Shown here: positions 22,779-32,983 of the stretch, piece by piece | Numbering within the stretch: the stretch's first letter is position 1 | Layout of the letters: each line of letters begins with the position of its first letter | Source of the DNA: Lathyrus oleraceus | Lineage: Eukaryota; Streptophyta; Magnoliopsida; Fabales; Fabaceae | Assembly: GCF_024323335.1 (NCBI RefSeq) | Contig: NC_066583.1 | Location: 413,924,031 to 413,988,030, forward strand | Reading direction: 5' to 3' | DNA: 64,000 nucleotides | The notes under the pieces: generated by a model | Told to the model about the DNA's origin: nothing | Databases searched by the model: none | The model's input: only the letters and a program-made list of their open reading frames with translations | Program-made: the position numbers and the translations under genes

Positions 22779-24167
22779 CTAAGGATCCCTAACAACGTCA
22801 GAAGATCTGGCTGAAGGGGTGTACTTCCTTCGAATGCGACGGATCTCAGTCTCAAAAGAAGCCTTCATCTGAGTTTTCTCGAGGACAAGCTGAACAATAA
22901 TCTTCTTGCAAGCAACGGAAGGCTGAGGCATGCTAGAAGATGGAACCTCAGGCTCTCTCTGTCTCTTTGTCACTCGGTCTTCAAGTAGCTCAATAAGTGC
23001 ATCTTTGTCTTTATACTCCAACTGCAACTCTTCATGCTTCTTGCTCAAAGCAAGAAAATGCTCTTCCCACATGTCCCTCTCTTGAATCACCTTGGCGAGC
23101 GCGTCTTCTAACTCCTCTACATTTTGGTTAGGGAGAGTTAATGGCTCAACCACAACCATAGACATAGGTCTTTCACAAGGATAAGGCATCTTTAACTCCA
23201 AATCTCTCTTCTTTACCCAAAGACCTTCTTGATAGAAAAGACCTTCTAACAAAGTGTTATTAGGTTTGTCTCTCAAGGGGAACCCAAGTTGACGACGAGC
23301 CAAAACAGGGTTGTAGTTAATTCCTCCTTGTGTACCAATGAGAGGCACATTAGAGAATTCACCACAACTATCAATAATCTCCAAACTGCTTAAAGAGGGA
23401 TCATACTAATCTATATCATCATTAGTGAGAGACATAAGTCTCTGAGACCACCTTAGACATTATTTGTTCTCCACAAAAGCAGGTGCCTGAGGCAAGTGCG
23501 AAATAAACCACTTGTACAGAAGAGGAATGTAACAGACAATAGTTCCACCACCCTTAGAATTCCTTAGATGCAAAGAGAAATACATATAACCCAACAAAGT
23601 AGGCACAGGATTCCCAATCAAGAAAATTCTAATGGCGTTAACATAAACAAAACTGTCAATGTTATGGAACAAAGCTAATCCATAGATGAGCAACACAAAG
23701 ATAGCTTCAAAAGCGTCCACACTACCGGCTTGAGCAAAAGCAGTAGCTTCCTGGATGAGGAAATCAGATGGCAACCCAAACAATCCTCCTTTCTATACCC
23801 AATGAGCCTCTATCTCAGACTTCTTCAAGTGAAGAGCTTCAGCAATAATACTAGATCGGGGGATCTCCTCGAATCCACTAAAAGCCACCCTACTAGAAAC
23901 AGGTATCCCCAAAAGATGAGAATACTCCTCCAAGGTAGGAACAAGCTGAAAGTTTGGGAAATTGAAACAACGGTAGGGAGGATCATAGAACTGCACTAAT
24001 ACACTCAAGAGTCCTTCAACCACATCAGAAGACAAGATAGAAAAAAGCTTCCCATGACGTTGTTAGAAGTCCAAGGGATACAATACAAAAGATGCTAGCT
24101 TCCTTAACTCTTTTAAGTCGGGACATCTGAAACTGTACTTCTTAGTGTTCCTTCGTCCATAATCCAT
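22779..24167 (-). pseudogene. Ogre ORF1 protein, broken (T3)
   Basis: The start is ATG at 24167 (MDYGRRNTKKYSFRCPDLKE). One frame carries the whole region to the stop at 22779, interrupted by a few stops (one in the LDF-QRHGK segment near 24062, others near 23786 and 23457). Conserved pieces are FYDPPYRCFNFPNFQ, LEEYSHLLGIPV, PTLLGYMYFSLHLRN and ARRQLGFPLRDKPNNTLLEG. Compared with T6 about 37 codons are missing, in frame, between the LFYQEG and WVKKR segments. The C-terminus is a long charged helix, likely a coiled coil. The function of this family is unknown. Confidence 0.82.
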
Positions 24168-24313
24168 CGTCTGAAAATATTTGCGAATAATACCTTAGTT
24201 CCTTGAAATTTTCGTGTGATGAATGTTATGATGCGCATGAATGCATGAATGCAACAATCACAAATAAGGGATCACACACAAGACACACAAAGGTCAAGGG
24301 ATAAATCAAGTAA

Positions 24314-24390
24314 TTGTCAAGATCAATCATCCATTTTGGTGGATTATGGTTTACACCTTATCAACACCCAAGTTCCATTGATATTGACAA
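24314..24390 (-). promoter_or_regulatory. Conserved leader stem-loop (T3)
   Basis: The arms are 24314-24327 and 24377-24390, pairing at 13 of 14 positions. The enclosed 60-base block 24326-24385 is identical to that of T2, while the stem differs in sequence but keeps pairing. It lies between the PBS and ORF1 on the transcript. A packaging or dimerisation role is an inference from place and conservation. Confidence 0.6.
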
Positions 24391-24961
24391 GACTTGATTG
24401 GATCAACCAAGAATCAAGGGTTTGTTGCAAGTCACGAGCATGGAGTCTGGGTAAGAACCATCCCAAAGGAGTGAACTAAGGGTAAAAACCTGTAGATCAT
24501 GTTCTAAAAAGTTCCCAGAGTCTTAATTCCATATATCAAATATTACAGGTTAAGATGACTTACTCATCGACCCATAATATTCTCAAGAGAAACTCGTCTG
24601 AGTGTAGTATCGCGTAACAACAGTTATCAAGTCTACACTTGAACAGTTTCTGCACTACATCCTAAATAGGCCAAGAGGGGGTAAATGTTCTACGGTCCTC
24701 AGCTTCTCATACCCAAATCCAAAAGAGTCTCCACTGAGCAGATGGATATCAAGCCAACTTGTTAAGGATTACTCCATACAAGTCGAACATGACTATACCA
24801 TCCTCCTATATTAATTGGACTCAAGTTCGGGTTCTAACTTATCTCACCACTCATAGATCACCAAGCACAATAAACAGATTATATCATACATACATATATA
24901 CAAACATCACATATATACAAATATATACACACAAAAAGTAGGCTAAACCCACTGGAGACTA

Positions 24962-24980
24962 CTCCCTAACAGAGTCAACA
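24962..24980 (-). promoter_or_regulatory. Primer-binding site, tRNA-Arg type (T3)
   Basis: The minus strand reads TGTTGACTCTGTTAGGGAG, nine bases after the LTR end. It is a decayed match to the tRNA-Arg complement seen better in T2 and T6. Confidence 0.65.
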
Positions 24981-26671
24981 TTTAATTTCTGTAGCGGTAA
25001 ATTCATGATCATCAAGCTATGGATAAGCTAGAGATCAAATAACAAGAGTCCCCACCGCGCTTTTGTTGTTTCCAAGGTAAAAAGGAAAAAGTACGAACAA
25101 AACCCAATAGTAAGAAGTTTTCAAATCAAAACTAATAAAATGTCAGAGATTATAGGTAAGGGGGTTGGTTACACAGAGGGAATGTGTTAGCACCCAAAGT
25201 GTCCCAGGTACTCCTAGGGAGCCCTTTTTGTGTGCATATGTATTTGGTACAAAATGATGTTTACAAACAAATAGAATGGGGAGATGAGAAAAGAATTCAT
25301 TAATTATATTTTTGTGTTTGGCAAGACCTTCGGTCTTGTGCCTACGTACCAACATAAAAATGAGGAATCAAAACCTCGTAGTTCGTGATACAAATTTCAA
25401 AGTGGATGCATTGCTTTTAACAAAAACGGGGGAAGAGACTTTGAAATTAAAGAAAAAGGGAAAAGATGAAGAGACTAATCCTATGAACAAAATTAAAAGT
25501 TAAGAGTTGAAAAGATCTGACTAAATGGGTAGCACTCCAATAGACAAGAATGTCAATAGAAACTCGAAATTCCCTTGGATATTTAGAATCAAGGAACACA
25601 TAAATTCACAATTATATTATCTTGAAGAGTAAAGACATCAAATAAATATAGCCACATCCAAGCTTTAGCCTTTCCATGATCTTCTTCAAGATTAGGCCAG
25701 GTAGCAGATGAATTCCATAAGTCACAGGTTCAAAATAACAACTTCACAATAATCATGTTGCAGATGAACTCAGAGGGATCTTGAATGATGTATCAGATGA
25801 AGTTCAAATTGCAAGCACTTGGTTTCTTAATAAGTTGGAATTGGCCAAGTCCTCTAGCATAGGAATGTTCCCTAAGTTCTAAGTCCATTTGTCCAAGATC
25901 AAGTCAACAGTCCACACAAAAGTTTTTTAGGTTTTTTTTGTTGTTATTATGTACATTAATGGTCAAAGACCATACAAACAAGCAAAGTATACACAAACAA
26001 GATATATCACACAATATGGTCCAAGTGGACAAAGTGAAAATTGCATTAACATAAACAATTAGAATGATATGGACAATGGCAAATGAATAAAATCTAGAAT
26101 TAAATGACATTAAAATAAATGGCTTGAAATTAGAAGTTAGTTGATAATGAGTTAGAAGTTAGTATTGTTTTTCTTTTGCTTTTCATTTTAAGACATTCTT
26201 TGAAGAACACTCAACCCACTTATCACAAGCATGGAGTCTTGAGCCAAAACATCTTCTAAAGGAAGGAAAGAAGGCCAAGTTTCCACACAATACCATGAAA
26301 GAGGGGAGACTTACAATCTCACTAACTAGAATGCTATGCCTTTTGTGTCACAAATTTAGCGCTATGTTAAGAAATCGTAATTGGACTTATGTAGAAGTCA
26401 TAACTATTTGAGGTCGGGCAATAGAATTTTTGTGTTAATGCATGTTAGAGACATAGTATAATGGACTATGCTCATGAAACATACCACACACAAACAAAAT
26501 ATGCAAAAGAGGTGGCCTAATATCATCCATACTCATGTTAATTTTTCAATCAACTAGCTTTAGGACTTTGAGATATCATAGGCCAAATGAGATGAATGCA
26601 TAAAGAAATGAGATGAAGAGGGAGGGGAATGGATCAAAACTCAAATTGATCAAAGGAGGACTTTTACAAAA

Positions 26672-26741
26672 TTAATATCATCCATTCATTTTGGGAGATG
26701 GAATGTACATTCAATCAATCCCCTAAATCCAATGATATTAA
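26672..26741 (-). promoter_or_regulatory. LTR hairpin, type II (T3)
   Basis: TTAATATCAT (26672-26681) pairs with ATGATATTAA (26732-26741). The homologous T6 copies have TTAAAATCAT with ATGATTTTAA, so one stem pair changed on both sides. The loop (ATTTTGGGAGATGG ... CCCCTAAATCC) resembles the leader stem-loop. Confidence 0.5.
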
Positions 26742-27192
26742 CTTGACAAAGTCAAATCAACCTTGACCAAGGCCCAACAACAAGAGTCAAACACAAACAA
26801 GTCATCACAATTGGTCAACAAAATTATTTGGCATTTATTCAAATTAAAATACTAAAATAAGGCATTTAAATTAAATATGGTTTGTCAAATTCCTAAAACC
26901 TCATCAAAACACCAAATAAATGGCCATGAGATTTATCATAGATCAAACAAGGTCAAAGGACCTTGGAGAAAAAATTTCAGAATTGTTAAAGACTTAAAAC
27001 TACTTTTAAACAATTAAAAACAAATGAAAAATCAATTAAATCATGAAAAATATTAATAATGATCCAAAAACTAATTTTAATTTAGAATATGAAAGAGGAA
27101 ATTTTTTGAAATTTTTTGGTGAAACTTTGTATTTTTTAATGAAAATCAAAGGATTAAAAATTAAAATCAGAAAATAAAAAAAACGTGGACCA

Positions 27193-27228
27193 CTTGATCT
27201 CCCTCATTAATTGAGGTGGAAGATCAAG
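27193..27228. repeat. Palindromic stem in type II LTR
   Basis: CTTGATCT (27193-27200) and AGATCAAG (27221-27228) flank an inner CCTCA/TGAGG stem (27202-27206 and 27212-27216). Counterparts stand at 41904-41945 and about 57922-57962 in the T6 LTRs. Confidence 0.55.
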
Positions 27229-29358
27229 TTGTCCTCGCGCGTGCTTTCCATCGTGGACTTGAGTCAATGCGCCACAAGAATGGTAATCAGAACCAACGCG
27301 TGAGATTAGATCATTTTAAATAGATCCTATGGTTGGAGACGTGCCAACACACGGCCGGAGCTGTAGCTCTGGTCTTCTTCTCCGGTGGACCTCACCGGAC
27401 TTGTCCACCTTCAACTAACTCCAAATATATAAAAAGATACGAGGAGTTGAATTTTGAGGTGTGTCAACTGAGTTGCTTCGATTTAACCTCTAAGCAACTC
27501 AATCTTCTTGCCTACATTGGTAGGACTTCAGACAACCAAAGATCCAAGAGAATTGAGTGTAATTGAGATAGAATCGAAGAGATGAAGTTTTCTGAAAATT
27601 ACCTTCAATTGTATGCAGTTCTTGATGTTTCTTGCTCCAAACACGATTTGATCACAGTTGAAAGGCTAGCAGGAAGTGATTTATGAGGTTACAAGGCTTT
27701 GGATCCTGGAGTTTTTGAATCTCCAATAGTTGAGATTCAATCTAAAATTTCAAATTGAAATTTATCAGGTTTTCTTTTGGAATGAGAGGGTTTCAATGGG
27801 GGGCAAAGCTGGCGTGCAAGGTGTGATTCAAATGAGCACAGAGAACATGTATTTATGACATGAACGAATGATATTTGCACACTTCAAATTTTGTCCAAAT
27901 TAAGCAATGTTGATAGCACGAGTGTATGGCCATGTGCAGGTCCATGATGCAATGCAAAAAGGTCCAAAATTAATCTAAATGAAGTCTGAATGGAATCTTG
28001 ATTGGCAAGGCAAAGTGAACTGATGTTTTGAAGTTTCATTCTTGCCAAAGATACAACTCTGTTAAAGCCATGCGCAGACCTAACAAACGTCATCCAAAAT
28101 GCATGAACTTGGGTTATTTGGAAAGCTTGGATCAAGGGGAACAAGTTTGATGTTCAACACTTTTTCATTTGGAGCTTGGAACATGGAGAATTTTGAGGTG
28201 GAAGTTTTAAAATTTCAACATGTTGAAATTTTTTCTAAGTGTCAAGCCATATATCTCAATGTTCCACCTTGCTTAACTTTTTATGTGAGCTTCAAATGAG
28301 AAACGTTGCTTCATAAATGTTGTAGCTCTTTCAAATATATTCAAAATGGTCACCAATTTCATGTCATTTGGATTTGTAATGATAGAGTTATGCATTTTTT
28401 ATGTTTGGAAAAATCACTTGTTCAATGGCATAGGTCAAAAATGACCTTTAATGTAACCTCATATCACATGCTCATAAAGTTGAATTAGCTTTCACTCCAA
28501 ACATAAAAGTTAAAGTAGACATATTGAATTTCATTTTTCAACTTGTAAATCTTTCATCTCATAAAAATTAAGCAGAAAATGAGTTTAAAATTAAGGTTTA
28601 GACAAAATGACCTATAATGTTTCAACATAGAAAATGATTTTCCAAGAAAAACTTTATCTATGTCTCAACATGAAAGTTCTTTGGAATATAATTTAGAGTA
28701 ACTTTTCTCTTGGAATTATTTTCATATGGTGAAAAGTGTAGGAGATAGGGTCTAGGGAGACCTAGTTTTGATCAGATAAATTCATCTGGCCAACCACCAT
28801 CAACCAACTTGCTAACCTTCAATTCTTTGGACTTCCTTGGCTCATGGTAGATCATATATGCATAAGATTATGAATTTTTAAATGAACCTTGAAAAATTTG
28901 ATCAATTTATGAGATAGCTTGTAGGAGAAGTTACTCAAGATACCTAGTCAAACTTGGGTTTCTAAGGCAAATCACCCTCAAACTTTTGAAGAATACTTGA
29001 TCAATATAACATGTAGAGACCAATGGAACTCATATATGATGCTCAAAACCATTCTTGGATCAATTCATGGTTGTGCTCTTTGTCATGGGGGTCTTAAACC
29101 CTAGATATGAACTTGATAGATCAATGGAGATCATGCCCTACCTACAAAAGAGTTAGGCAAATGCAAACACATATTTTTGGTATTTTCGTTAGTAAAATAA
29201 TAATATACAAGTATGATACAATCATAAAGTGTTTGGTGATCTCTCCCAAAACAAACCTAATGAAAGAGGGGTAAGGAGGATGCCAAGGTATGATCCCAAT
29301 GCTAATGCTTATGATGAAATTGCATAAGGGATCTTAGGGTCAAAATTGGGGTCTTACA

Positions 29359-29580
29359 CTATGCCTAAGTGAGAAGTGAACATTGTTGGGCATTTCAAAT
29401 TGATCATTAATAAAGTTTAATTTTATTCATCCACATCTATGATGTTTTGTTTTTACTTTTTGCTTTATTCTGAAAATGGTAATCACAAAAAACATAAATA
29501 AAACAATATAATTGTCCATCTGCATAATATTTGGTCACAAATTCACCTCTCTAAAATCAAAATATCAAATCATTATGCAG
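29359..29580 (+). other. 3' part of the pro/RT intron (T4)
   Basis: 222 bp ending in ATTATGCAG before the RT exon at 29581. It is homologous to 18929-19150 and 49332-49550 (antisense). The donor side was separated by the T3 insertion. Confidence 0.75.
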
Positions 29581-31348
29581 GTTGGTTTCTAACCCCATTG
29601 AATACAATTACCCTTCTCCTTCTCCAAATTTTGAATTCCCTGTGTTTGAGGCCGAGGAGGAAAGTGATGAAGAAGTAAGTGATGAATTATCTCGTCTTCT
29701 TGAGCATGAAGGAAAAGCCATTCAACCATTCGAAGAGCAGCTTGAGCTAGTCAACTTGGGTTCCGAAGATGATGTGAAAGAAGTCAAAATTGGGTCTCGA
29801 TTGTGCCCAGACATTAAGAAGGGGCTGATTGATCTTCTCCGAGAGTATTCAGATGTGTTCGCTTGGTCCTATCAAGACATGTCTGGTTTAAATTCTGATA
29901 TTGTGGAACATAAATTGCCGTTGAAGCCAGAATGCCCGCCAGTCAAGCAGAAATTGAGAAGAACGCATCCTGATATGGCAGTCAAGATCAAAGAGGAAGT
30001 GCATAAGCATATTGACACCAGTTTCCTTGTGACGACTGAGTATCCGCAATGGGTGGGCAATATTGTTCTTGTGCCAAAGAAAGATGGAAATGTTTGCACG
30101 TGTGTCGATTATAGATATTTGAATAAAGCCAATCCGAAAGATGCATTCCCTCTGCCACACATTGATATGTTGGTAAACAATACTGCTAAATTTAAAGTCT
30201 ATTCGTTTATGGACGGATTTTCCGGATATAATGAGATCAAGATGGCACCCGAAGATATGGAGAAGACCACAATCATTACACCCTGGGGAACATTCTGTTA
30301 TAGAGTGATTCCTTTCGGTTTGAAGAATGCTGGTGCAACTTACCAAAGAGCAATGACTACTCTTTTTCATGATATGATGAATACAGAGATTGAAGTCTAT
30401 GTCGATGACATGATTCCTAAATCAATTGATGAAAAGCAACATGTTGAGCATTTGTTGAAACTGGTCCAGCATTTGAGGAAATATAAACTCCGCTTGAATC
30501 CCAATAAGTGTACTTTTGGTGTTCGTTCTGGTAAGTTAGTGGGCTTTATTGCCATAGAGAAGGGTATTAAAGTTGATCCTTCCAAGGTCAAAGCAATACA
30601 AGAGATGCATGTGTTAAAAACTGAGAAGCAAGTCAGAGGTTTTCTTGGTCGCTTGAATTATATCTCAAGATTTATTTCACAAATGACTGCCACATGTGCG
30701 CCTATATTCAACCTTCTTCGGAAAGATCAGTCTTGGGATTGGACCGAAGATTGCCAGAAAGCTTTTGATAGTATCAAGGAATATTTGCTTGAGCCTCCGA
30801 TTTTGTCTCCGTTTGTTGAAGGAAGAACATTGATCATGTATTTGACGGTGCTTAAAGATAGTATCGATTGCGTTCTTGGTCAACAAGATGAGACTGGAAA
30901 GAAAGAATATGCTATTTACTACCTCAGTAAGAATTTCACCGATTGTGAGACTCGGTATTCTATGCTTGAGAAGACTTGTTGCGCATTGGCTTGGGCTTCT
31001 AAGCGTCTGCGTCAATATATGTTGAATCATACAACTTGGTTGATATCCAAAATGGATCCAATCAAGTATATATTTGAGAAGCATGCTTTAACCGGGAGAA
31101 TTGCCCGATGGAAGATGTTGTTATCAGAGTATGATATCGAATATCGATCTCAGAAAGCTATCAACGGTAGTGTCTTGGCTAACCATTTGGCTCACCAACC
31201 AATTGAAGATTACCAGTCAGTGCAGTTTGATTTTCCTGATGAAAAGATCTTGTACTTAAAAGTGAAAGATTGTGATGAACCATTGCTTGAAGAAGGGCCA
31301 GAGCCTGGTTCCTGTTGGGGCATGGTATTTGATCGAGCTGTTAATTAG
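29581..31348 (+). pseudogene. Reverse transcriptase plus first RNase H (T4)
   Basis: The longest open frame of the window, 588 codons from 29582. Residues about 1-140 are the acidic linker and DVFAWSYQDMSGL. RT is about 150-330 with palm Asp at residue 211 (YSFMDGFSGY) and YVDD at 273-276 (30398-30409). The first RNase H is about 415-560 (YLTVLKDSIDCVLGQ, WLISKMDPIKYIFEK); the position of the first catalytic Asp is Thr/Val-like, as in T3. The frame ends at a TAG (31346-31348) just inside the second RNase H, a codon that is CAG in T3. Because the start is really a splice acceptor, no own Met is needed. RT itself looks undamaged. Confidence 0.92.
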
Positions 31349-32983
31349 TATGGTAATGGCATTGGGGCAGTAATCATTACTCCTCAAGGCTCGCATTTTT
31401 CGTTTACATCTAGATTGACTTTAAAGTGTACAAACAATATGGCAGAATATGAAGCTTGCATTATGGGGCTTGAAGAGGCCATTGATCTCAGAATCAAGCA
31501 TTTAGATGTCTTTAGAGATTCAACTTTGGTTATGAATTAGATCAAAGGTGAATGGGAGACGAATCAACCCGGTTTGATACCGTATAGAGATTATGCGAGG
31601 AGGATTTCAACTTTCTTTACCAAGGCTGAGTTCCATCATATCCCTCGAGATGAAAACCAGATGGCAAATGCTCTTGTAACGTTGGTGTCAATGATTGTAG
31701 TGAAATATTGGAATGAGGTTCCCAATTTGAGTGTGATGCATCTTTATAGGGCAGCTCATGTGTATGCTATTGAAGAGGTCAAAGACGGGAAGCTGTGGTA
31801 TTACGACATCAAATGTTTCCTACAAAGTCAGATTTACCCGTCTGAGGCATCTAGGAAAGATAAGAAGACTTTAAGAAGATTAGCCGGCAACTTCTACCTG
31901 AATGGTGATGTGTTGTACAGGAGAAACTTCAATGAAGGTTCCTTTGGTACTCATTCTAATGGTCATCCAATGGTGAAGAAGATGTTGCGAGCAGGTTACT
32001 ATTGGCTAACAATGGAATTTGACTGTTGCAAGTTTGTGAAGAAATGCCACAAGTGTCAAATATATGCGGATAAGATTCATGTTCCTTTAACACTGTTGAA
32101 TGTCATTTCCTCCCCATGGCCGTTCTCCATGTGGGGAATTGATATGATTGGAATGATTGAGCCTAAAGCGTCGAATGGACATCGTTTCATTTTCTTGGCA
32201 ATTGATTACTTCACAAAATGGGTTGAAGCGGCATCACACGCAAACGTAACCAAGCAAGTTGTTGTAAGGTTTATCAAGAATCAGATTATATGCCGTTATG
32301 GTGTGCCAAGTAAGATCATTACTAATAATGGGTCGAACTTGAATAATAATATGGTGGAAACTCTTTGCAAAGACTTCAAGATTGCACATCATAATTCTTC
32401 TCCCTACAGACCCAAGATGAATGGGGTTGTTGAAGATGCAAACAAGAACATCAAGAAGATTATTCAGAAGATGGTTATAACATAAAAGGATTGGCATGAA
32501 ATGCTCCCATTTGCTTTGCACGGATAGCGTACATCCATCCGCACTTCAACAGGGGCAACCCGTTTCTCACTTCTTTATGGCATGGAAGCAGTGCTCCCCG
32601 TAGAGGTTGAGATCCCTTCATAACGTGTGCTCATGGAAGCCAAGTTGATTGAGGATGAATGGTGTCAGACCAGGTATGACCAGCTGAATTTGATAGAAGA
32701 GAAGAGGTTAACTGCCATGTGTCATGGTCAGTTGTATCAGCAGAGGATGAAGAAAGCTTTTGATAAGAAGGTCGGACCTCGTATATTCAGAGAAGGTGAC
32801 CTTGTGCTCAAAAAGGCCTTGTCATTCAAACCAGATTCTATGGGAAATTGGACTCCTAATTATTAAGGCCCATATGTTGTTAAGAGAGCCTTCTCAGGTG
32901 GTTCTTTGATTCTTACAACTATGGATGGTGAAGAGTTCACTCATCTTGTGAATGCAGATGCGGTCAAGAAATACATCGCCTAA
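31349..32983 (+). pseudogene. Second RNase H plus integrase (T4)
   Basis: Same frame as the RT, with stops at 31538, 32483, 32525, 32621 and 32864 before the natural end TAA at 32981-32983. The RNase H has FDRAVN, AEYEACIMGL, VFRDSTLV and QMANALVTL; the last Asp has become Asn. In the integrase about 20 codons around 31932 are missing in frame, removing the first His of the H-H-C-C zinc site; KKCHKCQIYADKIH is kept. WGIDM is present, the second catalytic Asp is Asn (32324-32326), and the Glu remains (NGVVEDANKN). The C-terminus ends NADAVKKYIA. It is inactive several times over. Confidence 0.88.

Larger units (their letters stand above)
15588..29358 (-). mobile_element. T3: Ogre-like element, nearly complete 5' LTR to integrase
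   Basis: From right to left: type II 5' LTR (29358-24990), PBS, leader, ORF1, gag, pro, intron, RT, RNase H, second RNase H and integrase. It is cut at 15588 by the T2 LTR within the last integrase segment. The integrase end, 3' UTR and 3' LTR should lie left of the window. The right edge abuts intron sequence of the plus-strand element T4. Frameshifts and stops occur throughout. Confidence 0.9.
24990..29358 (-). repeat. 5' LTR of T3, type II, complete (4369 bp)
   Basis: Plus strand begins TGTAGCGGTAAATTCATG at 24990 and ends GGGTCTTACA at 29358. The PBS fixes the inner border and T4 intron sequence the outer one. It contains the conserved LTR block near 25145-25230, a hairpin (26672-26741), a palindromic stem (27193-27228) followed by a GC-rich CGCGCGTGC patch, and a TCTCCGGTGGACCTCACCGG-like box near 27380. 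No gene is supported in it. Confidence 0.9.
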
